This document shows, piece by piece, positions 52,946 through 60,954 of a stretch of 64,000 bases of DNA (position 1 is its first letter; each line of letters starts with the position of its first letter). The notes under the pieces are model-generated. The model was not told the DNA's origin, searched no databases, and saw only the letters and a program-made list of their open reading frames with translations. The translations under genes were made by a program, and so were the position numbers. The DNA comes from Streptomyces caniferus (lineage in GTDB: Bacteria > Actinomycetota > Actinomycetes > Streptomycetales > Streptomycetaceae), in contig NZ_BLIN01000003.1 of NCBI RefSeq assembly GCF_009811555.1, positions 1,302,001 to 1,366,000 of the forward strand, given 5' to 3'.

Positions 52946-53809
52946 TCATGCCCGCGCCGCACGGCGGGCCCGGCGCGCGATCGGCATGAAGCGCAGCCGC
53001 TCCGGGAGCACCGGGACCACGGCGCGGACGACCCGCCCGAAGCGGCGCAGCCGGCGCTCCTGCGCATCCGTCCATTCCAGGCCGATGGCCTGCCGGGCGT
53101 CCGGGGGCATCAGCCCGATCGTGAGGAAGCGCCGGATGCGGGCGAACCGCGGGCACAGCCACGGCCAGCTCAGCCGGAGCAGCAGCCGCAGCCACCGCGG
53201 GCCGCGGTCGGGGGCCGGCAGCGCCGGGTTCGTCGCCACCAACTCCCGTACCACGAGGGTCGCTTCGAGATCGTTGTCGAGAACCTTCTGGTAGTAGGGC
53301 CAGAACTCCTCGACGGTCTGCGGCATATCGCGGTCGTGGATGCCCAGGACCCGGCCGACCTGGAGCCACTCCGCGTACAACTGCCGCTCCTGCGCCTGGG
53401 TGAAGGGGCGGCCGAGATAGTGCTGGGCATACCGGAAGACGGGGTAGCCGGTCGCGTGCACCCAGGCGTAGTACTCGGGGGTGAGCGCGTGGTACCTGCG
53501 GCCGTGCGCGTCGGTCCCGCTGATGCTCTTGTGCAGCCGCCGCAGCCGGCGCCCCTCCTCGGCCGCGTCCTTGCCTCCGTACACCCACAGCTGGAGCGAG
53601 GTCAGCGACCGCTCCCCGCGTCCCCACGGATCCGTACGGAAGACGGAGTGATCGTCCACGCCGGCGCCCACCGCCGGGTGTGCGACCTGCATGGTCAGCG
53701 CGGCCGGCAGGGTCAAGAGCATGCGGATGTCCCCGGCCATCGACCAGAGCACACCTCTGACCGGTGGAGGTCGTGGGTCATTTTTTACTGTATTCATGTC
53801 ATTAATCAT
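52946..53809 (-). CDS. Oxygenase MpaB family protein (DUF2236)
   Basis: 287 aa from ATG at 53809; ATG at 53797 is an alternative and neither has a clear ribosome site. The DUF2236/MpaB pattern is visible: GDIRMLLTLPAALTMQVAHPAVGAGVDDHS, with a conserved His that binds haem in relatives, then WVYGGKDAAEEG..RRLHKSI, and a His in HALTPEYYAWVHATG. Fungal MpaB cleaves a farnesyl side chain and bacterial latex-clearing proteins are related, so an oxidative role on isoprenoid or other chains is possible. The start region is markedly AT-rich. Confidence 0.8.
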   Translation of the reverse strand: MINDMNTVKNDPRPPPVRGVLWSMAGDIRMLLTLPAALTMQVAHPAVGAGVDDHSVFRTDPWGRGERSLTSLQLWVYGGKDAAEEGRRLRRLHKSISGTDAHGRRYHALTPEYYAWVHATGYPVFRYAQHYLGRPFTQAQERQLYAEWLQVGRVLGIHDRDMPQTVEEFWPYYQKVLDNDLEATLVVRELVATNPALPAPDRGPRWLRLLLRLSWPWLCPRFARIRRFLTIGLMPPDARQAIGLEWTDAQERRLRRFGRVVRAVVPVLPERLRFMPIARRARRAARA

Positions 53810-54306
53810 GATACGACGAGCTCGCGCGGCCGGCCGGAGCGGGGCCGCCCCCGGCCGGGGCAGCGAAAGAGTGCTACAGGCAGACGAGTTGGCCGCCGGC
53901 CAACCGAGGGGCGTACACACCGGAGACCCGCACACCCGGCGGATCCCCCCGACACCGCCGGACCCGAAACCACTGACAGGCATTGCCGCCCGACACACCC
54001 TCACAGGGCCCCGGATTCCGGCGCCTCGGGCACCCGAACCCGGAAGCGGGAGCCTCGCCCCCACTGCCGCGGCCGCCCGGCGGGCGGCGGAACATACGCC
54101 CTCGCCCGGCATCGGCCGCATGCCACGCCAGAGCCGCCCACCACCATGACGATATTAGACCGTAAGGGTGATTTTGCCGGGAGATGAACCCCCTGAGCTG
54201 GGCAGATCGGTTGGCCTTTTTTCCCTACCGGACGCAGATAGTGACATGAGAGTCACGGAACGCGACACTCGCGCTATCTGTCCGAACCACCCAAAAGGAG
54301 CAACTC
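53810..54306. other. Intergenic region with structured leader of the small-protein gene
   Basis: No gene is supported in 53810-54230. At 54235-54241 and 54274-54280 CAGATAG and CTATCTG form an outer 7-bp pairing that encloses GTGAC-ATGAGA-GTCAC (54241-54256). The structure ends 14 bp before the AAAAGGAG ribosome site of the next gene. A GGCCTTTTTTCCC stretch lies just upstream (54214-54225). Confidence 0.45.
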
Positions 54307-54519
54307 ATGTCCTGTCCTCCCCCGCCGGTTGACGCCCGCAAAGCTCTCGACTTCCTGAGGACCAGCGGACTCGTCGACCTCAGCGTTCCGCTGGAGCGCG
54401 TCGTCGATCAGGTCAGTCAACTCGACGACGTGGCCGGCTACGTACTCGCCTGGGAGCGCTACGTCCTCGTGGTCGCCAACCAGGCCGCGGAGCCCGACGA
54501 CTCCACTGCGGGCAACTGA
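54307..54519 (+). CDS. Small hypothetical protein (70 aa) paired with large helical protein
   Basis: 70 aa from ATG at 54307, with a very strong AAAAGGAG site six bases upstream. I do not recognise it. It is acidic, contains one Cys (position 3) and a Pro run, and the middle (ARKALDFLRTSGLVDLSVP, LERVVDQVSQLDDVAGYVLA) looks like two or three helices. It has no signal peptide or membrane segment. Only 34 bp separate it from the large gene downstream, so the two are almost certainly co-expressed. It could be a partner, carrier or precursor peptide; nothing decides this. Confidence 0.65.
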   Translation: MSCPPPPVDARKALDFLRTSGLVDLSVPLERVVDQVSQLDDVAGYVLAWERYVLVVANQAAEPDDSTAGN

Positions 54520-54553
54520 GTCATTGACTGCGCCGATCGCCGGGAGGCATCCG

Positions 54554-56236
54554 ATGGACATGACGCAACCCGGTGACGGATCGTCACAAAGGCGCGCGGT
54601 GGAGACCCGGGCAGTCGCCTGGCTCGCTGCGCGCCGCCATCTGATCGATCCAGCCGAAGCCGCCACGGACCGTGTGCTGTTCGCCCGCAAGGCCCTCATC
54701 GAAACCGCCTTCCTGGTGGGGCTGCGGGCGCGCCTCGACCCGGAACCGCTGGACGGCGACTACACAGCCCTCCTCGACCAGGTCGAGGGAATCACCGCGC
54801 GCCCCTCCTACCGCGAGCTGATCGCCCGGGACGAAGCCGCCCTCCTGCTGTACGCGGGGACCTATGCGGCTCTCCGGCTCTGCGGACGCGAGGACGCCGA
54901 GTTCCGGCGCGTCATCACACAGGCCGCGGCCGGAGGATATGCGGCGGTCTTCGAGCGGATTCCGTACCGGCAGCTCGACCTGCTGCACACCCTGGAGCTG
55001 TGCGGCGTCCCGCACACGCTGCCGGCCGTGGACGACGTCCTGCCGTTCACCCTGCTCTGCAACAGCCCGAATGTCGTCAAGCTCGCCGACCGCGACATCT
55101 ACGCCCTCACCCACACGATCTTCTACGCCACGGACTTCGGCCTTCGCGAGCCCCGCTGGCCACGGGGCTTCGATCCGGGTGCGGCGGTGGAGCTGCTCGA
55201 AGCGCTCCTCGTCCTCACTCTCGGCCAGGAGAATGCCGACCTGGTGGGGGAGCTTCTGTGCTGCCTGCTGTGCCTCGGGGTGCGGGACTCCGAGGAAGCC
55301 CGCCGGGCATGGCAGTTCCTCGCGGCGGCACAAGAGGCAGACGGGCGGGTCAACGGGCCGCCCGGTGTGGTTCACCCCGGACTCGCCGACGGCGACGACG
55401 CGTACCGGCACTGGGCCACCGGCTACCACACCACCATCGTCGCGGCCCTGGCCGCGCTCCTGGACCGCAGTCCCAGGGTGGTGCGGAGGAACCTGCCGTC
55501 CGCACCGAAGGCCCGCCCGGACGTGGAGCAGCCGCTGCGGCGGGCAGTGAAGTGGCTGGCCGACACGAGCCTGCGCCACGACCCTGCCACCTGCCTGCCG
55601 GCCGCGGCGGCTGTCGCGTACGCAGCCGAGGCCCTGCAGGAACCCGGGCTGGCGCGTCCGCTGCTCCTCGACTTCTCCGCACGTCTCGCGGACGCGGACG
55701 TGGGGGTGTGGCAGGGACACGGGATGGAGGTCGTGGGTGAGTTCGCGAGGGGACTGCGGGCTCACCAGACCACCTGCTCGTCCCTCGACATGTTCCTCAA
55801 GTCCACCGCTGCCGCAGTCGAACTCATGGAGACGGTTCCGCCGCAAGCGGCGCCCAACGTCCAACGCCTGGTCGGCCTGGGGCTGATCTCCCCACGGCGT
55901 GCGGCCGCACTGATGCCTGAGGGAGCCGGCGCGCCGCAGGCGGCGCCGGGGACGGCCGCAGCCGACTTGCCCGAGGCCTGGAAGAACTATCGCCTGGGGC
56001 ACATTGCCGCGCTCGTCCGGGACTCGGCCGGCGCCGGGCGGGCGGAGCACCGCATCACCCGCGACGCGGTCGCGTTTCTCCTCGCTCAGCAGAGCTCTTG
56101 TGGCGCCTTCGGCCGCCCCGCCTGCGACGATCCGGCCGTGCGGGAGCGAACGATGCTGTCGTGGACCCAGAGTGTCGTCACCGCTCTGGCCACCGTGCAC
56201 ACTGCCTGCGCCCCGGTCCTCACGGCCCCTCGGTGA
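54554..56236 (+). CDS. Large helical protein of unknown function (possibly DUF6895)
   Basis: 560 aa from ATG at 54554, chosen for GGGAGG six bases upstream. The sequence is almost entirely helical. It includes a THTIFYATDFG block and a later TGYHTTIVAALAALLD block that recall alpha/alpha-toroid proteins (terpene-cyclase or lanthionine-cyclase-like), plus a C-terminal VAFLLAQQSSCGAFG, which resembles the start of a toroid QW-type repeat. No Asp-rich terpene motif or zinc site is obvious. I believe relatives are filed as DUF6895, without certainty. Its constant partner appears to be the small gene upstream. Confidence 0.7.
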   Translation: MDMTQPGDGSSQRRAVETRAVAWLAARRHLIDPAEAATDRVLFARKALIETAFLVGLRARLDPEPLDGDYTALLDQVEGITARPSYRELIARDEAALLLYAGTYAALRLCGREDAEFRRVITQAAAGGYAAVFERIPYRQLDLLHTLELCGVPHTLPAVDDVLPFTLLCNSPNVVKLADRDIYALTHTIFYATDFGLREPRWPRGFDPGAAVELLEALLVLTLGQENADLVGELLCCLLCLGVRDSEEARRAWQFLAAAQEADGRVNGPPGVVHPGLADGDDAYRHWATGYHTTIVAALAALLDRSPRVVRRNLPSAPKARPDVEQPLRRAVKWLADTSLRHDPATCLPAAAAVAYAAEALQEPGLARPLLLDFSARLADADVGVWQGHGMEVVGEFARGLRAHQTTCSSLDMFLKSTAAAVELMETVPPQAAPNVQRLVGLGLISPRRAAALMPEGAGAPQAAPGTAAADLPEAWKNYRLGHIAALVRDSAGAGRAEHRITRDAVAFLLAQQSSCGAFGRPACDDPAVRERTMLSWTQSVVTALATVHTACAPVLTAPR

Positions 56237-56310
56237 CCGTCCGCGGGAGCCGGGGGCCCGCACGACATCATCGGCCAAAGCTTCGGTCTGTCCATCTCGT
56301 GCCCGCCGGG

Positions 56311-56330
56311 AGGTTACCTGGAGGTAACCT
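56311..56330 (+). promoter_or_regulatory. Dyad/direct-repeat operator upstream of sphingomyelinase gene
   Basis: AGGTTACC-TGGA-GGTAACCT is a perfect 8-bp dyad with a 4-bp spacer, 55 bp before the start codon. The same bases also read as two 11-bp direct units (GTTACCTGGAG, GTAACCTCGCC), a spacing like Streptomyces PHO boxes. A regulator site is likely; which one is open. Confidence 0.5.
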
Positions 56331-56385
56331 CGCCTGATTGGATGAGCGTCACCGGATCAAGTCCCGACCCCCACAGGGAGATTCA

Positions 56386-57357
56386 GTGTCGCACTCAGCG
56401 CTGCGCACGTCCCGGATCGCCGCCCTCGCCACGGCCCTCGCCGCCGTCACCGTGGCCGCCGCCCCGTCCGCGTCGGCCGCCACCGCGCCCCGTCTGAAGG
56501 TGCTCAGCTACAACACCTTCCTCATGAGCAAGACGCTCTACCCCAACTGGGGCCAGGACCACCGCGCCCAGACGATCGCGGCCTCGGACTTCTTCCAGGG
56601 CAAGGACGTCGTGGTGCTGCAGGAGGCGTTCGACAACTCCTCCTCCGAGGCCCTGAAGTCCGCGGCCGCGGCGCAGTATCCGCACCAGACCCCGGTCGTG
56701 GGCCGGAGCAGGAGCGGCTGGGACGCCACCGGCGGCGCCTACTCCGCCGTCACCCCGGAGGACGGCGGGGTGACGCTGCTGAGCAAGTGGCCGGTCCTGC
56801 GCAAGGAGCAGTACATCTACAAGGACGCCTGCGGTTCGGACTACTTCTCCAACAAGGGCTTCGTCTATGCGGTGTTGGACGTCAACGGCACCAAGGTGCA
56901 TGTCGTCGGCACCCACACCCAGTCCACCGACTCGGGCTGCAAGGCGGGCGAGGCGGTCGCCGACCGCGCCGAACAGCTCAAGGAGATGGACGCCTTCCTG
57001 GACGCCGAGCACATCCCGGCGGACGAAGAGGTGATGGTCGCCGGCGATCTGAACATCGACTCGCACGGCGCGGAGTACGGCGCGCTGCTCCGCAACGCCG
57101 ACCTGGCGCCCGCGGACAGCCGTACGGGCCACCCCTACTCCTTCGACACCCGGGAAAACTCCGTCGCGAAGTACCGCTACCCCGACGACCCCCGCGAGGA
57201 CCTGGACTACGTCCTGCACCGCAACGGCCATGCCCGGCCCGCCGGATGGCAGAACACCGTGGTGAAGGAGGAGTCGGCGCCCTGGACGGTCTCCAGCTGG
57301 GGCAAGGACTACACCTACACCAATCTCTCCGACCACTATCCGCTGGTCGGCGGCTGA
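56386..57357 (+). CDS. Secreted sphingomyelinase C (sphingomyelin phosphodiesterase)
   Basis: 323 aa from GTG at 56386 with GGGAG five bases upstream. Residues 1-31 are a signal peptide (LATALAAVTVAAAPSASA). It belongs to the DNase-I-like phosphatase superfamily: KVLSYNTFLMSKTLYPNWGQ, VVLQEAFDNSS with the metal-binding Glu, HVVGTHTQS, VAGDLNIDSHGAEY and the final SDHYPL catalytic His. The pattern matches bacterial neutral sphingomyelinases such as Bacillus and Listeria SMase. It should release phosphocholine from sphingomyelin outside the cell. A likely operator lies upstream. Confidence 0.92.
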   Translation: MSHSALRTSRIAALATALAAVTVAAAPSASAATAPRLKVLSYNTFLMSKTLYPNWGQDHRAQTIAASDFFQGKDVVVLQEAFDNSSSEALKSAAAAQYPHQTPVVGRSRSGWDATGGAYSAVTPEDGGVTLLSKWPVLRKEQYIYKDACGSDYFSNKGFVYAVLDVNGTKVHVVGTHTQSTDSGCKAGEAVADRAEQLKEMDAFLDAEHIPADEEVMVAGDLNIDSHGAEYGALLRNADLAPADSRTGHPYSFDTRENSVAKYRYPDDPREDLDYVLHRNGHARPAGWQNTVVKEESAPWTVSSWGKDYTYTNLSDHYPLVGG

Positions 57358-57391
57358 GCCACTGCCGTACTGCGGTCGGCGGGCGGGGAGT

Positions 57392-57874
57392 TCAGCGGTC
57401 GTAGACCGTCACCGGTATGCCGCGCCGGGTGAGCCGCTCGGATATCAGCGGCTCCACCCGGGACCAGGTACCTCCCGCCAGACCGCAGCCGATCCGCGGC
57501 ATATGGACCGACGCCCCGAGCTCCTGGGCCCGGTCCGCGACCCGGCCGAGCCCGGCATCGATGGCCTCGTACCGCACGGGGGCGCCCTTGCTGCCCGTAC
57601 GGGTGCCCCGCTGTCCGACCACATTGGCCACCCAGAGCCGGTCGCCGACCTGGACGAACTGGGCCGCGCCCAGCCCGAAGTCGTTCCGCGCCCGGTCGCG
57701 GTGCCACCGGCGGTAGGCGGCCTCCGGCTCCGGCCAGCGCCGGGAGAGCGCCAGCACGAAGCCCTTGCCCCAGCCGCCGAGGTCGTTGCACACATGCGCG
57801 ATCACTTTGACGCCCTTGCCCTGCGGCGCGGAGGCGTCCCCCTTGAGGTATGAGATCCCCGTGCTCTCCGTCAT
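57392..57874 (-). CDS. Macro-domain protein (ADP-ribose-binding)
   Basis: 160 aa, a single macro domain. It has ISYLKGDASAP, the binding-loop VIAHVCNDLGGWGKGFVLAL (Asn30-Asp31 of the N-D-x-G-x-W-G-x-G-F pattern), and a phosphate loop IGCGLAGGTW. The NDLGGWGKGF version places it with the ALC1-like/TARG1 type of macro proteins, which bind ADP-ribose derivatives and in some cases hydrolyse them. Cytosolic. It converges on the sphingomyelinase gene with 34 bp between stops. Confidence 0.88.
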   Translation of the reverse strand: MTESTGISYLKGDASAPQGKGVKVIAHVCNDLGGWGKGFVLALSRRWPEPEAAYRRWHRDRARNDFGLGAAQFVQVGDRLWVANVVGQRGTRTGSKGAPVRYEAIDAGLGRVADRAQELGASVHMPRIGCGLAGGTWSRVEPLISERLTRRGIPVTVYDR

Positions 57875-57966
57875 GTCTCCACGGTACGGGCGGGCACTGA
57901 CAATCGGCCGGGGCCGCGAAACCGACCCCGCCGCGGCCCGCCCACCCGCCGCTTCCGCCCAGGCGA

Positions 57967-58008
57967 AAGGGCGGTCGCGGATGCCTCCCGGCCTCCGCGA
58001 CCGCCCTT
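57967..58008 (-). terminator. Terminator of amino-acid permease gene
   Basis: A perfect 15-bp inverted repeat, arms 57967-57981 and 57994-58008, followed on the minus strand by TTT. It begins 29 bp beyond the permease stop. Confidence 0.85.
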
Positions 58009-58036
58009 GATTCCGCAGGCGTGCGCTACTGCGCGA

Positions 58037-59497
58037 CTACTTCGAGAGCTCGCGCTCCTTGGCGATACGGCTCACCCGGCCGCGGACCGCGAACCAGCCG
58101 ACGACCAGCGCGGCGGCGAGAACCGGGATCAGCATGACGGTCTGCCGGCCGACACCGTCGTCGAACCACATCAGGACGATGACGCCGAGCAGGAAGGCGA
58201 TGGTGGCGATATCGGTGACCGGAGTGCCGGGGAGCCGGAAGCGCGGGCGCTCGACCACACCCTCCTTCGACCGCCGCACGAACACCATGTGGCAGATCAT
58301 GATCGTGCACCAGGTGCTGATGATGCCCAGCGCCGCGATGTTCAGCACGATCTCGAAGGCCTCGCCCGGCATGACGTAGTTGAGCCCGACACCCAGCACA
58401 CACACCGCGGAGGTGAGCATGATGCCGCCGTACGGCACCTGGTTGCGGTTCATCAGGCCGGCGAACTTGGGCGCGGAGCCCGCCATCGACATGGAGCGCA
58501 GGATGCGGCCGGTCGAGTAGAGCCCGGAGTTCAGGCTGGACATCGCCGCGGTCAGCACCACGAGGTTCATCACATCACCCGCGGCCGGCACACCGACGTT
58601 GGACAGCACCGTGACGAAGGGGCTCTGGCCGTCGACGTACTGGTTCCACGGCAGCAGCATCGCCAGCAGGACCACCGAACCGACGTAGAAGACGCCCACC
58701 CGCCACATGATGGAGTTGACGGCCTTCGGCACGACCTTCTCCGGCTCACCGGTCTCACCGGCGGTCACACCGACCAGCTCCACGGCGGAGTAGGCGAAGA
58801 CCACGCCCTGGAGCACGATCACCACGGGCAGCAGACCGGTCGGGAAGATGCCGCCGTGGTCGGTGAGCAGATTCAGCCCTGGTGAGTGGCCGCCGACCGG
58901 GTGCTGCGTGGCCAGCAGGAAGATGCCGATGAACATGAAGATCACCAGTGCCGCGACCTTGATGATCGCGAACCAGAACTCCAGCTCACCGAAGATCTTG
59001 ACCGAGATCAGGTTCACCGTCAGCACGACCGCCAGCGCGATCAGTGCCATCACCCACTGCGGGATATCGGTGAACAGGCTCCAGTAGTGGGTGTAGAGCG
59101 CGATCGCGGTGATGTCGGCGATACCGGTCGTGGACCAGTTGACGACGTACATCCAGCCGGCGACGTAGGCGCCCTTCTCCCCCAGGAACTCGCGGGCGTA
59201 CGAGACGAACGAACCCGACGACGGGCGGTGCAGCACCAGCTCGCCCAGGGCCCGGACGACGAAGAAGGCGAAGAGGCCGCAGACCGCATAGGCAATGGCC
59301 AGGGCGGGGCCGGCGGAGTGCAGTCGGCCGCCGGCACCCAGGAACAGGCCGGTGCCGATCGCTCCGCCGATGGCGATCATGTTGATGTGCCGGCCCTTGA
59401 GGCCCTTGCTGTAGCCCGCGTCGCCCGCATCCTGCTGCGCGCCGCTCCCCCCGTCAGGTGACCCGTGGGCTGTCTCGGTGACGGTTTCTGTGCTCAC
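58037..59497 (-). CDS. APC-family amino-acid permease (AnsP/CycA-like)
   Basis: 486 aa from GTG at 59497. Twelve membrane segments. The N-terminal AAT-subfamily signature is GLKGRHINMIAIGGAIGTGLFLGAGG (pattern: K-G-x-x-x-R-H-I-x-M-I-A-x-G-G-x-I-G-T-G-L-F), followed by LGELVLHRPSSGSFVSYA. It is closest in feel to asparagine (AnsP) and D-serine/D-alanine/glycine (CycA) permeases, which use the proton gradient. The substrate cannot be fixed from sequence. The start has no strong ribosome site. Upstream lies a 660-bp gap with a gene remnant. Confidence 0.9.
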   Translation of the reverse strand: MSTETVTETAHGSPDGGSGAQQDAGDAGYSKGLKGRHINMIAIGGAIGTGLFLGAGGRLHSAGPALAIAYAVCGLFAFFVVRALGELVLHRPSSGSFVSYAREFLGEKGAYVAGWMYVVNWSTTGIADITAIALYTHYWSLFTDIPQWVMALIALAVVLTVNLISVKIFGELEFWFAIIKVAALVIFMFIGIFLLATQHPVGGHSPGLNLLTDHGGIFPTGLLPVVIVLQGVVFAYSAVELVGVTAGETGEPEKVVPKAVNSIMWRVGVFYVGSVVLLAMLLPWNQYVDGQSPFVTVLSNVGVPAAGDVMNLVVLTAAMSSLNSGLYSTGRILRSMSMAGSAPKFAGLMNRNQVPYGGIMLTSAVCVLGVGLNYVMPGEAFEIVLNIAALGIISTWCTIMICHMVFVRRSKEGVVERPRFRLPGTPVTDIATIAFLLGVIVLMWFDDGVGRQTVMLIPVLAAALVVGWFAVRGRVSRIAKERELSK

Positions 59498-60155
59498 TGG
59501 TGGTGCATCTCGCTTTCGGGCAGGCGCTGAAGCCATGGCCAGAGGTCCCGCAGATCGCGCGGACGGCCGACGGCACACCTTCCCTGAAGAGCGCTCCCCC
59601 GTCTGTGGGCAAGATCACAGCGTGTATAAGCCATCCAAGATTTGTCCATATTTGCCGCGATATATCTGGCAGCCAAGTTTCGGGGAAGTTTCAGGGAGGG
59701 CGTCAGTTCACCCGATTCCGGACTCTTCTCGCGGCCCGGCAACCAAAAGTTCTTGACCTGTTCGGCCCGGTTGAGACACGCATTCGCCACCGCGACGGCC
59801 CGCTCGGCCTCCGCACGCGCCGCCGGAGGGCCCGACAAGCCCGGGCAAGGCTCCCTGGATGCCGTACCGCGCCGCCCGGACGGGGCCCGGCTCCACGGAT
59901 CCGTCGGCGTCGGCCACCGGCTCCACGGGCCCGGCATCCCGGTCGGCCCCCGGGCATCCCAGATCACGACGCCCGGACCGGCCCGGCCGCACCCTCTCCG
60001 ACGGCATCGGCACGGAGGGGCCCGCCGGCGCACGGTCGCGGAGCCTGCGCTCGGGGCGGTTACCCATCGGCCCGACCGCACTACCGGGCGGTGAAGAAGG
60101 GGCAGAAGGGTTCAGAAGGTTTCACAGGAGTGGTGAGACAGCAATACTGTTGAAC
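59498..60155. other. Long divergent region between permease and MerR genes
   Basis: No intact gene is present. It contains the decayed acyl-CoA synthetase fragment (59632-59949), an AT-rich island around 59630-59680 that may hold the permease promoter, and the short upstream region of the MerR gene. Confidence 0.5.
59632..59949 (-). pseudogene. Remnant of long-chain acyl-CoA synthetase C-terminus
   Basis: On the minus strand, 59814-59632 encodes RAEQVKNFWLP, then SGELTPSLKLPRN, then LAARYIAANMDKSW. This matches the end of FadD15-type acyl-CoA synthetases (E-Q-I-K-K-F, G-x-L-T-P-S-L-K-L-K-R-N). Just upstream, GPTGMPGP ends at 59926 and continues in another frame as VEPVADADGSVEPGPVR, like the G-x-V-G-x-P-x-P-G...DGE-x-x-x-R-G-P region. 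The segment between these motifs and the catalytic Lys region is missing. I see a frameshifted, internally deleted fossil, not a gene. The second part is less certain than the first. Confidence 0.6.
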
Positions 60156-60920
60156 ATGGAGACCGCCACCGACCTGACGGTCGACGAACTGGCCGCCCGC
60201 GCCGGCGTCACCGTCCGCACCATCCGCTTCTACAGCACGCGCGGCCTGCTGCCGCCGCCGGAGATCGGTCCGCGCCGGGTCGGCCGCTACGGGCCCGACC
60301 ACCTCTCGCGGCTGGCCCTCATCGAGGAACTCCAGCACCAGGGGCTGACGCTCTCCGCGATCGAACGCTATCTGGAGCAGCTTCCGCCGGACCTGAGCGC
60401 CCAGGATCTGGCCATCCACCGGGCGCTGGTGGCGAGTTGGATTCCGGACAAGGCGGAGGACGCCACCCGGGACCAGCTGGAACGGCGGGTCGGCCGGGCG
60501 CTGACCGACGAGGATCTGGACCGGCTCGCGGCGATGAGTGTGCTCGTACGGACCGACGACCCGCAGGTCTTCCGGGTCGACCCGGGGCTGCTGCATCTGG
60601 GCGCCCGGCTGCTGGACGTCCCGATCGCGCTGGAGACCATCATCGCGGCGCGCACCGTGGTCATCGAGCACACCCGCTCGGCGGCCCGTGAGCTCAGTCG
60701 GCTCTTCAAGGACGAGGTATGGGAGCCGTACCGGGACGGTGGGCCGGACGAGGAGGAGCTGGCGCGGATGAAGTCGCTCTCGGCCCATATGCAGCCGATG
60801 GTGGTGCAGGCACTGGTCACCGCCTTCCAGCGGTCGATGAAGCAGGAGCTGCGGGAGTCGTTCGGCAAGGAGGGCGACAACGGTCCGGAGGACCAGGGGG
60901 ACCGCACCTCGCAGGGGTGA
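60156..60920 (+). CDS. MerR-family transcriptional regulator
   Basis: 254 aa from ATG at 60156. The N-terminal winged HTH is LTVDELAARAGVTVRTIRFYSTRGLLPPPEIG...YGPDHLSRLALIEEL (key pattern: A-x-x-x-G-V-T-x-R-T-I-R-x-Y). The remaining 170 residues are a helical effector domain with no metal-binding cysteines, so a metal role is unlikely. Only a few bases lie between a possible start site and the ATG. It converges on fadB and may regulate the fatty-acid genes; that is inference from position. Confidence 0.88.
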   Translation: METATDLTVDELAARAGVTVRTIRFYSTRGLLPPPEIGPRRVGRYGPDHLSRLALIEELQHQGLTLSAIERYLEQLPPDLSAQDLAIHRALVASWIPDKAEDATRDQLERRVGRALTDEDLDRLAAMSVLVRTDDPQVFRVDPGLLHLGARLLDVPIALETIIAARTVVIEHTRSAARELSRLFKDEVWEPYRDGGPDEEELARMKSLSAHMQPMVVQALVTAFQRSMKQELRESFGKEGDNGPEDQGDRTSQG

Positions 60921-60921
60921 C

Positions 60922-60946
60922 GGGGCGGGCCGCAGGGGCCCGCCCC
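60922..60946. terminator. Bidirectional terminator between MerR and fadB genes
   Basis: Arms 60922-60931 and 60937-60946 pair perfectly over 10 bp and fill nearly the whole 34-bp gap between the two stops. Confidence 0.8.
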
Positions 60947-60954
60947 ATGACCGG

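Noticed and set aside
54554..56236. Large helical protein as a terpene cyclase
   Set aside because: Neither DxDD nor DDxxD with an NSE-type motif is present, and the partial toroid repeat alone does not support cyclase activity.
59500..60153. Plus-strand open frame upstream of the MerR gene
   Set aside because: No motif or ribosome site is present, and the opposite strand carries a recognisable acyl-CoA synthetase remnant.
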